A DNA stretch of 64,000 nt from Micromonospora sp. CPCC 205371 (GTDB lineage: Bacteria > Actinomycetota > Actinomycetes > Mycobacteriales > Micromonosporaceae), in the NCBI RefSeq assembly GCF_026130045.1, contig NZ_JAIBNX010000005.1:55833-119832 (forward strand), given 5' to 3'. This document shows, in pieces, positions 8,152 to 15,826 of the stretch; position 1 is the first letter of the stretch, and each line of letters begins with the position of its first letter. Made by a program: the position numbers and the translations under genes. The notes under the pieces were generated by a model. The model searched no databases and was not told where the DNA came from. It saw nothing but the letters and a program-made list of their open reading frames with translations.

Positions 8152-9242
8152 CCACCACCTCTTCCACGGCCACCGTCACCGGGACGACACGGCTCGGCCC
8201 GGCCTGCCGGCGGCTACTGATCACCCAACCCGGCACCGTCGAGGTGATCGCCGAGCACCTGCCACCGCTCGGCCCGACCGAGGTCTACGTCCGTACCCTG
8301 CTGTCCGGCATCAGCCACGGCACCGAGCTGGCCTGGCTACGCGGCCAGGCAGCAGCACTACATCGCACCTGGGACCCCGAGCAGCGCATCTACCTCAACG
8401 GTGCGGGCCGGGACTTTCCCGTCGCGCCCGGCTACGAAACCGTCGCCCGCATCGCGCAACTCGGCGACCGGGTCACCGGCCTCAACGTCGGTGACCTGGT
8501 GTGCCTGGACCGCCCACACGCCGACGGGCACATCCTCGACGCCGCCACAGCCACGGCCGGTCTCCTGCCCGAGGACGTAAACCCGGAATGGGCGGTGTTC
8601 TTCGTCCTCGCCCGAGTGGCGCTCGGCGCGGTCCACGACGCCGCCCTGAGCATCGGCGACACCGTGGTCATCGTCGGCCTCGGCACGGTCGGGCTCCTCG
8701 CCGCCCAACAGGCCCAGTCCGCTGGGGCGAACGTCATCGGAGTCGACCGCTACCCGCGCCGCCTGACCGCTGCCGAGCACCTCGGCATCCACACCATCCA
8801 CGCCGACGAGGCGGACACCGACGTCGCCGCCGAGGTACGCCGCCGCACCGGCCCCGCCGGAGCTGACGCCGCGATCGAAGCCTCCGGCTCGTACACCGGC
8901 CTGCACGAAGCCATCCGCTGCCTCCGCGTCGGCGGGCGGGTCGTCACCGTCGCGTCCTACCACGGCGACCAGCCCGGCCTGCGCCTCGGCGAGGAGTACC
9001 ACCGCAACCGGATCACCCTCATCTCCTCGATGACCGTCAACGGCTGCCCGCAACGCAACCACCCCGACTGGAGCCTCGACCGGCTCAACGCCACAGCCCG
9101 CGAGCTGATCACCTCCGGGCGCATCCGCACCGACACGCTCATCACCCACCGGGTGCCATTCGAGCGGGCCGCCTACGCCTACACGCTGATCACCGACACC
9201 CCGCATGACACGATCAAAGTGGTGCTCACCTATGACAACTGA
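8148..9242 (+). CDS. Medium-chain (zinc-type) dehydrogenase
   Basis: 364-aa MDR-superfamily protein. The N-terminal catalytic half contains SGISHGTELAWLRG, where the usual catalytic Cys/Zn ligand is replaced as in BchC-like MDR enzymes. PGYETVARIAQLG is the cofactor-near loop. The Rossmann nucleotide site is VVIVGLGTVGLLAAQQA (about residues 175-190), then VIGVDRYPRRL, an Asp-ending strand that favours NAD(H) over NADP(H). It probably oxidises a hydroxyl to a ketone which the following DegT enzyme could aminate. It overlaps both neighbours (4 bases with the kinase, 11 bases with the aminotransferase), showing strong translational coupling. Confidence 0.85.
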   Translation: MTTTSSTATVTGTTRLGPACRRLLITQPGTVEVIAEHLPPLGPTEVYVRTLLSGISHGTELAWLRGQAAALHRTWDPEQRIYLNGAGRDFPVAPGYETVARIAQLGDRVTGLNVGDLVCLDRPHADGHILDAATATAGLLPEDVNPEWAVFFVLARVALGAVHDAALSIGDTVVIVGLGTVGLLAAQQAQSAGANVIGVDRYPRRLTAAEHLGIHTIHADEADTDVAAEVRRRTGPAGADAAIEASGSYTGLHEAIRCLRVGGRVVTVASYHGDQPGLRLGEEYHRNRITLISSMTVNGCPQRNHPDWSLDRLNATARELITSGRIRTDTLITHRVPFERAAYAYTLITDTPHDTIKVVLTYDN

Positions 9243-10368
9243 ACCCACAACTACCGCGAGCTTCGACGCCGCCCACCCGGTCGACGACCGCTACACCCCG
9301 CCACCCTGCGGCGAACTCGACGAGATCCAGGCCGCGTTCGCCGACGGGCGACTCTCCGGCGGCGGACCCGTCCTATCCGTCTACGAAATGGCCCTCGCCG
9401 CCTGGTTCGGCGTCAAACGCGCCATCGCCGTCAACTCCGGCAGCTCAGCCCTGCACGCCACCCTCGTCGCCCTCGACGTGCGACCCGGCACGGAGGTCCT
9501 CGTCCCCGCCACCGCACCCCTGCCAACCGCGATGCCGATCCTCACCTGCGGCGCCACCCCGGTCATCGTCGACACCCTGCCCGGCTCCCTCGCCCTCGAC
9601 CCCGCCGACATCGAAGCCAAGCTCACACCCCGCACCCGAGCGGCCATCACCCTGCCCTTATGGGGCTACCCCGCCGACAACCACGCCACCGAAGCGCTCC
9701 TCTCCGAAGCCCGCGTACCCGTCATCGAGGACGCCTGCCAGGCCCACGGCACCCGCGTGCGCGGACACTACGCCGGCACCCGTGTTACCGCCGGCTGCTT
9801 CTCCACCCACGACCGCAAGCTGCTCGCCACCGGCGAAGGCGGCTTCGTACTCACCAACGACGAAGCCCTCGCCGACCGCATCGACCACTACACCCACCTC
9901 GGCCACCTGCGCGGCCTGACCCACGGCGTCAACTACAAACTCGCCGCACCCCTCGCCGCCATCGGACTACGGCGGCTGCGGCACCTCGGCGACCAACTCC
10001 GGCACCGCCGCGCCAACGCCCACCGCCTCGTGGAGACGGTCGCGCCAGGCGGTCGCCTTCGCGAGCTGGGGTACGGCCCCGACGACACCCCGAACTACTA
10101 CAACCTCGTCCTCGTCGCCGACCACGACGCACCCGCCGTTGCCGCGACGTTCGCCGCCGCCGGGCTGCCACCCGACTCCGTGCGCTACGGCTACCGCCCG
10201 CTCTACCACCAGCCGATCTTCAGCAGATACGCCGCAGCCTGCCGCAACGCCGAACGACTCGCCACCACGACCTTCCAGCTCCCGGTTCACCCGGCAATGT
10301 CCGAAGCGCCACTACAGTGGGTCGCCGAGCAGCTCGCCGCCATCAACGCCAGGAGCCACACGCCATGA
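9232..10368 (+). CDS. DegT/DnrJ/EryC1-family PLP aminotransferase
   Basis: The ATG at 9232 lies 11 bases inside the dehydrogenase gene; 378 aa. Family hallmarks are the N-terminal LSGGGPVLSVYEMALAAWFG, AVNSGSSALHATLVAL (PLP phosphate site), VIEDACQAHG with the Asp that contacts the PLP ring, and STHDRKLLATGEGG, in which the Lys should form the internal aldimine. YYNLVLVADHDAPA and YRPLYHQPIF are in the C-terminal domain. Members transfer an amino group from Glu/Gln to keto-sugars or other ketones. With the upstream dehydrogenase it forms an oxidise-then-aminate pair. The stop overlaps the NUDIX start by ATGA. Confidence 0.88.
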   Translation: MTTEPTTTASFDAAHPVDDRYTPPPCGELDEIQAAFADGRLSGGGPVLSVYEMALAAWFGVKRAIAVNSGSSALHATLVALDVRPGTEVLVPATAPLPTAMPILTCGATPVIVDTLPGSLALDPADIEAKLTPRTRAAITLPLWGYPADNHATEALLSEARVPVIEDACQAHGTRVRGHYAGTRVTAGCFSTHDRKLLATGEGGFVLTNDEALADRIDHYTHLGHLRGLTHGVNYKLAAPLAAIGLRRLRHLGDQLRHRRANAHRLVETVAPGGRLRELGYGPDDTPNYYNLVLVADHDAPAVAATFAAAGLPPDSVRYGYRPLYHQPIFSRYAAACRNAERLATTTFQLPVHPAMSEAPLQWVAEQLAAINARSHTP

Positions 10369-10829
10369 CCGCCGGCATCCGCCACTTCACGGCCTCCGCG
10401 ATCGTCCTCGACGACAACGACCGGGCACTGCTGGTCCACCACAACAAAGTCGGCCTGTGGCTCTACCCCGGTGGGCACATCGATCCGAACGAAGACCCCG
10501 CCGAGGCCGCCCTTCGCGAGGTTCGGGAGGAGACCGGCATCCGAACCGAGGTCATCGCCCATCGGCAGTTCGCGCACCCGGCGGTGGCCACCATTCCGCC
10601 GCCGTTCACCATCCTGGAGATGGACGTGCAGGACTCCAAGGTCGGCCCTCACCGGCACATCGACCTGGTGTACGTCTGCCGACCCGTCTCCGGCGACCTC
10701 ATTCCCCAGAAGGCCGAAGTGCGTAGCGCGCGCTGGGTACCCGCAGCCGAGTTGGTCGATCTGCACACACCGGCTGAGCTGCCCGATCTCATCGCCGAGG
10801 CCACCGGTTGGGCCAAGCTCCTGCGTTGA
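10365..10829 (+). CDS. NUDIX hydrolase
   Basis: 154 aa from ATG 10365. The NUDIX box is complete: GGHIDPNEDPAEAAL followed by REVREETGI, matching G-x5-E-x7-R-E-U-x-E-E-x-G-U, at about residues 38-60. FTASAIVLDDNDRALLVHH is the first strand pair. It should hydrolyse a nucleoside diphosphate linked to another group, or a damaged nucleotide. As the last gene of the kinase-dehydrogenase-DegT-NUDIX operon, it fits a pathway whose intermediate is a nucleotide or nucleotide-linked compound (inference). Confidence 0.92.
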   Translation: MTAGIRHFTASAIVLDDNDRALLVHHNKVGLWLYPGGHIDPNEDPAEAALREVREETGIRTEVIAHRQFAHPAVATIPPPFTILEMDVQDSKVGPHRHIDLVYVCRPVSGDLIPQKAEVRSARWVPAAELVDLHTPAELPDLIAEATGWAKLLR

Positions 10830-10945
10830 GCATGGACTTCCGTCTCTGATACGCGGCAGCAGCACCGGGCACCACCGTAGAACGGTTGACCACATCAGCC
10901 TTGGGGACCTCGCACCAAGCTACGCACACCGGCAGGCTGTGCCGC

Positions 10946-11131
10946 ATGTCCATCGCTGACGACCTGCGCACCACGGCGATCACTGCTGCATCGGTAGCCA
11001 TCGCACCACTGCTCAGCACCGATGACACATTAGACCCGACACTGATCGCGAAGGTAGCGGTCAACACCGCCCGCCCATTCATCGAGGACGCCGCACGCGT
11101 CGAGGACCTACCCACCGAGCGAAACACGTGA
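10946..11131 (+). CDS. Small hypothetical protein, 61 aa
   Basis: Starts at ATG 10946 (MSIADDLRTTAITAAS). It appears all-helical, with a hydrophobic mid-section (ITAASVAIAPLLSTDDT) and an acidic C-terminus. No motif is recognised. It stands alone between the NUDIX gene and the truncated kinase. Confidence 0.4.
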   Translation: MSIADDLRTTAITAASVAIAPLLSTDDTLDPTLIAKVAVNTARPFIEDAARVEDLPTERNT

Positions 11132-11249
11132 GGCACCCCCTGCCAGACGCACCCCAAGGCACGCCAGCGCTGCCGTCGCTACACCGGCCCCACACTCTGG
11201 TAACGCAGAAGGCCCGGACCCGACCGGCGCATGGAGGACGCCATAGTCG

Positions 11250-11768
11250 ATGATCACGACAGGTATTGCCACCCTCGTGGTGATCCGCGGCAACTCAGGC
11301 AGCGGCAAGACCACCACGGCGCGCGAGGTACGCCGAGACTACGGCCGCGGATGCGCCCTGCTCGAGCAGGACTACCTCCGGCGGATCATGCTGCGCGAGC
11401 ACGACAGCCGCCGGACCAATCCGGTCGCGCCGGCAGCCTTCATCGCCACCACCACACGGACCGCCCTAGACCTCGGATACCACGTGGCGCTCGAGGCGAT
11501 CCTGCACAGCGACCGATACGGCGCGGTCCTGCACCAGCTCATCGATGCGCACACCGGTCCAACGCACACCTCCTACCTCGACGTATCATTCAATGAAACT
11601 GTCCGTCGTCACCGCGGCCGCGCTGATTCGATCGATTTCACGCCAGAACAAGTGCGCGAATGGTACGCGTACAAGGGTAGGCGCTCACCTAGTTGCTCCA
11701 GTCGTCGCTCGTCGTCCGCCAGGACCTCGCAGGGCCGTGCCGTCGACCGTGCCGACGATCGACCGTGA
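11250..11768 (+). CDS. P-loop kinase/zeta-toxin-like ATPase, C-terminally damaged
   Basis: From ATG 11250 the protein opens with TLVVIRGNSGSGKTTTAREV, a clear Walker A, and continues with CALLEQDYLRRIMLRE, LGYHVALEAILHSDRYG and LDVSFNETVRRHRGR (LID-like). This resembles the small AAA/zeta-toxin-like kinases frequent in actinomycetes. Family members continue after the DFTPEQVREWY segment with a helix that closes the fold. Here residues after about 142 become Ser/Arg-rich and unrelated, and no other frame carries the missing part. The gene therefore seems truncated by a rearrangement near 11675, and activity is doubtful. A start at GTG/ATG a little upstream is also possible. Confidence 0.65.
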   Translation: MITTGIATLVVIRGNSGSGKTTTAREVRRDYGRGCALLEQDYLRRIMLREHDSRRTNPVAPAAFIATTTRTALDLGYHVALEAILHSDRYGAVLHQLIDAHTGPTHTSYLDVSFNETVRRHRGRADSIDFTPEQVREWYAYKGRRSPSCSSRRSSSARTSQGRAVDRADDRP

Positions 11769-12013
11769 GTCGGCAAGCCAGCCGGTGCACCCACTCACCC
11801 CGTCCTCGGTGCGGGTTATCGGTTTTGCGCTCGCCGCGCGCAGGACGGGTACGACGAGCGAGCAGCCAGGACCGTCGATCTCCTCGGATTGGGACGACGA
11901 GCGGGCCGTAGGCCATTACGTGAGCGCCGACACCCATCGTCGCTCACGACCGGCAACCTAACCACCGCCCGCCGGCGCGGCGGCTTCACTCGTCCAGTAT
12001 GGAGGTGACGGCG

Positions 12014-12280
12014 TTAGTCAGAATCTTCGATCGTCGTCTCGTCGTCGCCACGCGGGCGCCGCGTAGGTGGGCGCGAGGCCGCCCGCCGACGAACCTCGGC
12101 GGAAAACGTGCCGCTTATAAGCAAGGCCAGTTGGGCTCGCTGCTCCTCAGATAGCGGCGGAAATGTATCAACCAGCTCGCGGACATACGCCGCGGTCCGC
12201 TCCGGAGTCCACGGAGCGACCGTGGCCCCGCCACCGCTGTCCGGGGGCTCGGTCGAGCGACGCCGACGGGTGTTGCTCAT
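12014..12280 (-). CDS. Hypothetical protein, 88 aa
   Basis: Charged, disordered ends flank one helical core (TPERTAAYVRELVDTFPPLS, EEQRAQLALLISGTF). The ATG at 12280 overlaps the stop of the recombinase remnant (12277) by 4 bases, so it was once part of an integrase operon. Proteins of this type are typical accessory genes next to actinomycete integrases. No function can be assigned. Confidence 0.55.
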   Translation of the reverse strand: MSNTRRRRSTEPPDSGGGATVAPWTPERTAAYVRELVDTFPPLSEEQRAQLALLISGTFSAEVRRRAASRPPTRRPRGDDETTIEDSD

Positions 12281-12483
12281 CGGTGACCGTTGGTGGGGAT
12301 GCCGTCGGTGGTGGTGTCAATCCAGCCACCGGTGTGCCCAGGGATGCCGTGCGCGCACGGATTCAGCGCCCGAGGATCCCGGCCCGCGTGGCCGAGCCAC
12401 ACCCCAAAACCCCGCAGATCGTGCGCGTACGCCGCGACCGTGTTCGGCGAACGACCCACCGCCGCCAGATGCCTAAGAACCAC
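12277..12483 (-). pseudogene. Tyrosine recombinase N-terminal (core-binding) remnant
   Basis: The frame reads VLRHLAAVGRSPNTVAAYAH, then DLRGFGVWLG, which is the SAM-like core-binding domain that opens tyrosine recombinases. The same frame continues upstream of 12483 with WEAEQ. After about 35 residues it changes to unrelated sequence and ends at 12277, so the catalytic domain is gone. It lies opposite in strand to the C-terminal recombinase piece at 1-511, so the two are not simply halves of one gene. It is a scar of an integration or excision event at the left edge of the large operon. Confidence 0.65.
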
Positions 12484-12580
12484 CTGCTCAGCCTCCCATC
12501 GGCAACCGCGAGCCAGGAGCCTCCGAAAGTGACTAACCTACCGGCTGGTCGGCCCGCGCACGACGGGCGACGATGCGGTG

Positions 12581-14842
12581 TCAGCTCAAGTCCAGTACCT
12601 CACTCATGCGTTCGAGGACGGCCGGCCAGAGGGCGGGAGCGAGGCCCGCGCGCAGCTGGTCGGCGAGGTCGACGGCGAACGCGTCGATGGCTGTTTGAGC
12701 CGGCGAACGGTGTGTTGACAGCTTTTCGTTGCCGGACGGTGGTCGTTCCCGGGCCGGCGGCGTGTCGGCGAGGTTTTCCGGTTGGGCCGTGTGATCAGGA
12801 GGAGTCGTGATCTGCACGTGAGGGTTCAGTTGCCCTGACGGGTGGCTGTTGGCGGCGTTCGCTGGCAGGGGGACGTGCGCACCCACGGCGAGGACGTGTA
12901 GGTACCGGGTTGGCCTGGTAAACGCGACGTACAGCAGGCGATGCCCCTTGTCGTCCTCGTCGAGGATGTACTCCGGTTCGACGACGATCACGGCGTCGAA
13001 CTCAAGCCCCTTCGCTTCCTGAGGGCTGACCAGGTTGATCCCTCGTCCCAGGTCACCGCCAGCGGCCGCGGCGTACCACTGGATGTCCTGGTCCCGGAGC
13101 TCTGCTTCGATTTCCTCCCTGCACCGGCCCGGACAGATGATCCCTACGGAACGGCCTTTGGCGGCGTGACTGGTGGCCGCCTCGATCGCGGCGCGGGCCC
13201 GGTCGGTGTCGCTGACCCTCTCCAAGGCGGGTGCTGAAGGTCCGTCCCTAACGATCGTGGGCGCCTCGATTGTAGGGGCCGCGACCGCCAGCAGCGGCGC
13301 TGCCAGCTCAAAGATCTGCCTTGGTACCCGGTACCCGTACTTCAGGGTTTCGATGGTCTGCGGAAGCTCTGAGGGCAAATGGGCGAGCACGTCGTCCCAG
13401 TCGTCGCGCGCCCACGGGCCTGTCGACTGGGCGATGTCGCCGACGACGGTCAGCGAGCCGTTGGCCGAGCGTCGAGACACCGCTCGCAGTTGCATGGGCG
13501 AGAAGTCCTGCGCTTCGTCGACGACGATATGGGCGTACTGCTCGCCCACGCCGTTGATGAGGTCTTCCAACTCGTCCAGCAGCAGGAGGTCCGACTGGGA
13601 CCACACTTCATCGGCGATGCGTTCGGCGGGTCGGCGATACAGAGCGGCGATATCCCGTGCGGTGAAGTCATCGCCGGCCGCCGCTATGAGCCGTTCCCGA
13701 GACCCGAGTAGGTCGCGTAGCAGTGCGGGAGCGGTGAAGCTGGGCCAGATTCGTTCAAGGAGAGGTTCGACAAGGCTGCGAACCTGCTGTGGCGACGTTT
13801 CCAGCTGTTCCGCGACGTGGTCGGTGAGAAGCCCGCGAAATATCTGTCGGCGTTCGGCGAAGGTCCCGAGGCTGGCCTTGGATTTGGCGATCATCTGCTG
13901 CAGGTTCGTGGATGTCAGCGTCAAGGGACGTCCAGCTACGGAGGTCTGCAACGGTCGATCGGGCGGGAGCGAGCCGATCCTGGCGTAGAGGGCCCTTCGC
14001 AGAAGGCCGGCCATCCTCGCCTCGCCCTTCAGCTTGGTCAGGTCCGCGGCTTCTACGCGACCCTGTTTCACCGGTGGGTGAAGCTGGCCGATGGCCCGCT
14101 GCTCGATACCCGTGTCGCCGAGCGACGGCAGGACGGTGCGGGTGTACCGGGTGAAGGTGGTTGACGGGCCGACGATGAGAACGTCCGCGGACGATAGGTC
14201 TGCCCGGTTGTCATAAAGCAGCCACGACACCCGGTGGAGCGCCACGGCGGTTTTCCCCGTACCCGCACCCCCCTGGATGACGAGGAGCTGCTGCATCGGC
14301 GCCCGGATCAGCTCGTACTGTGCGGCTTGAATGGTCCGGACGATCTCCTGCATCGCGCCGGTGCGGTCCCGGTTGAGGTCCGCCAGGAGGGCGTCATCGG
14401 GCACGTCGCCGGCTTCGAGTTCGGCGACCGAGGTGGACAGCTCCGAGAAGAGAATGTCGTCGAAGCTGACGATCTGGTTACCAGTACAAACGAAGGTTCG
14501 CTTTCGCCGGAGACCGCGGGAATCCTTGTGTGTCGCCTCATAGAAGGGTGCCGCCGCCGGCGCCTTCCAGTTCACGACCAGAGTCGTGCGATGTTCGTCG
14601 CGTATGCCATGGTGGCCGATGTACAGCGTCTCGCCGTCATCATCATCCATCCGGCCGAATGCCACCGGATCGTCCGGCTCGCCGAGCTGCGCGATCAGCT
14701 TGTCAGTTTCGCGCCGTATCCGAACGGCGGTCCCGCTGTTCACCGCCGCACCCGGCGCCGACGCTAACGTCGCTCGCATCCGTTCGCGCTCGACAGCAGC
14801 TGCCTCGAAGTACCGTTGCTCAAGCCGAAGTTCCTCGGTCAA
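12581..14842 (-). CDS. HelD/UvrD-like superfamily 1 helicase, 753 aa
   Basis: TTG at 14842 is chosen as start because GAGGAG lies 5 bases before it and no in-frame ATG precedes it. The N-terminal coiled-coil (LRLEQRYFEAAAVERERM) and the HelD-specific domain (GETLYIGHHGIRDE, LVVNWKAPAAAPFY) precede Walker A VIQGGAGTGKTAVALHR (about residue 192), VVDEAQDFSPMQ (about 439) and YVAFTRPTRYLHVLAVG (motif VI region). Known HelD-type ATPases act on RNA polymerase and release stalled complexes; some actinobacterial relatives give rifamycin tolerance. Here it is the last gene of the long helicase/methylase operon, 12 bases after a kinase gene, so a defence role, such as clearing polymerase or DNA ends, is equally possible (inference). 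Confidence 0.85.
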   Translation of the reverse strand: MTEELRLEQRYFEAAAVERERMRATLASAPGAAVNSGTAVRIRRETDKLIAQLGEPDDPVAFGRMDDDDGETLYIGHHGIRDEHRTTLVVNWKAPAAAPFYEATHKDSRGLRRKRTFVCTGNQIVSFDDILFSELSTSVAELEAGDVPDDALLADLNRDRTGAMQEIVRTIQAAQYELIRAPMQQLLVIQGGAGTGKTAVALHRVSWLLYDNRADLSSADVLIVGPSTTFTRYTRTVLPSLGDTGIEQRAIGQLHPPVKQGRVEAADLTKLKGEARMAGLLRRALYARIGSLPPDRPLQTSVAGRPLTLTSTNLQQMIAKSKASLGTFAERRQIFRGLLTDHVAEQLETSPQQVRSLVEPLLERIWPSFTAPALLRDLLGSRERLIAAAGDDFTARDIAALYRRPAERIADEVWSQSDLLLLDELEDLINGVGEQYAHIVVDEAQDFSPMQLRAVSRRSANGSLTVVGDIAQSTGPWARDDWDDVLAHLPSELPQTIETLKYGYRVPRQIFELAAPLLAVAAPTIEAPTIVRDGPSAPALERVSDTDRARAAIEAATSHAAKGRSVGIICPGRCREEIEAELRDQDIQWYAAAAGGDLGRGINLVSPQEAKGLEFDAVIVVEPEYILDEDDKGHRLLYVAFTRPTRYLHVLAVGAHVPLPANAANSHPSGQLNPHVQITTPPDHTAQPENLADTPPARERPPSGNEKLSTHRSPAQTAIDAFAVDLADQLRAGLAPALWPAVLERMSEVLDLS

Positions 14843-14854
14843 CCATGCTCCTCG

Positions 14855-15799
14855 TTACAGAGATGCCGACGGTCGCGGCGCGGGCTGAGGCAGCGGACCG
14901 AGCGGCCGCCGGCAGGGCGCGGTGGGATCGTGGCCTTGTCCGTCTGTCTCGATGTCCATAGTGGCCAATGGCAGCATGGCCTCGTATACCTGCGCGGCCG
15001 ATCGCGGCCGCCGGTCGGGGTTCTTGGCCATCAGCGAGGCGATCAGCCGCGCCAGGTCATCGGGCGCATCGGGCCGATGATCGACGACCGAAGGTATCGG
15101 GTCGTACAGGTGCCGGTGCACGATGGCCACCGGACTGTCCGCCGGGTACGGCGGCGATCCGGTCAGCGTCTCGAAGAGGACGCAGCCGAGCGCGTAGAGG
15201 TCGGCGCGCGGTCCGACCGTCTCGTTCTGCACCTGCTCGGGTGCGATGTATGCCGGCGTGCCCAGGGTCTGGCCGCTCGCCGTTAGCCGCGAGATCTCGG
15301 CCGACTCCAACAGCGCCGCCACTCCGAAGTCGAGCACCTTCACCTGACCGGCCGGGGTCACCATAATGTTCTGCGGCTTGAGGTCACGGTGTACCAGCGA
15401 CGCGGCGTGCGCGGTGGCTAGCACCGAGCAGACCTGGGCGCCGATAGCGGCTGCCCAGGGCACGGGGAGCTGCACGCGCTCGGCGATCAGGTCGGCCAGC
15501 ACGATGCCGGGGACGAGCTGCATCACCACGTACACGTTCCGGTCGTAGGAGCCGACGTCGTGGATCGTCGGCACGCCAGGGTGATCGAGTCGGGCGGTGA
15601 CCCGCGCCTCCCGCATGAAGCGCTTGACCGCGACCTCCCGCTCGTCGTCGGCCAGGAGTTCGCGCCGGAGGAACTTGACGGCGACCGACCGCTCAAGGTT
15701 GGCGTCGTAGCCCGCCCATACCTCGCCCATGCCGCCCCGGGCGATCGGATATGTCAGCTCGTACCTATCGCCGATCCGTGCCCCCGCCTGCACCGCCAC
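14855..15799 (-). CDS. Serine/threonine protein kinase (second kinase of the operon)
   Basis: 314 aa from GTG 15799. It is a full Hanks-type kinase: glycine loop IARGGMGEVWAGYD, ATP-anchoring Lys in SVAVKFLRR, catalytic loop VHRDLKPQNIMV, DFG in VKVLDFGVAAL, activation-segment end GTPAYIAPEQV, and the APE-following DLYALGCVLFE. There is no transmembrane helix or PASTA domain; after the kinase core only a short Pro-rich tail remains, so it is a soluble kinase. It starts 27 bases after the UvrD-like gene and ends 12 bases before HelD. It probably phosphorylates proteins of the same operon (inference). Confidence 0.92.
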   Translation of the reverse strand: MAVQAGARIGDRYELTYPIARGGMGEVWAGYDANLERSVAVKFLRRELLADDEREVAVKRFMREARVTARLDHPGVPTIHDVGSYDRNVYVVMQLVPGIVLADLIAERVQLPVPWAAAIGAQVCSVLATAHAASLVHRDLKPQNIMVTPAGQVKVLDFGVAALLESAEISRLTASGQTLGTPAYIAPEQVQNETVGPRADLYALGCVLFETLTGSPPYPADSPVAIVHRHLYDPIPSVVDHRPDAPDDLARLIASLMAKNPDRRPRSAAQVYEAMLPLATMDIETDGQGHDPTAPCRRPLGPLPQPAPRPSASL

Positions 15800-15826
15800 C
15801 TGCTTCCCACGTTGGTGTGGAAACCG

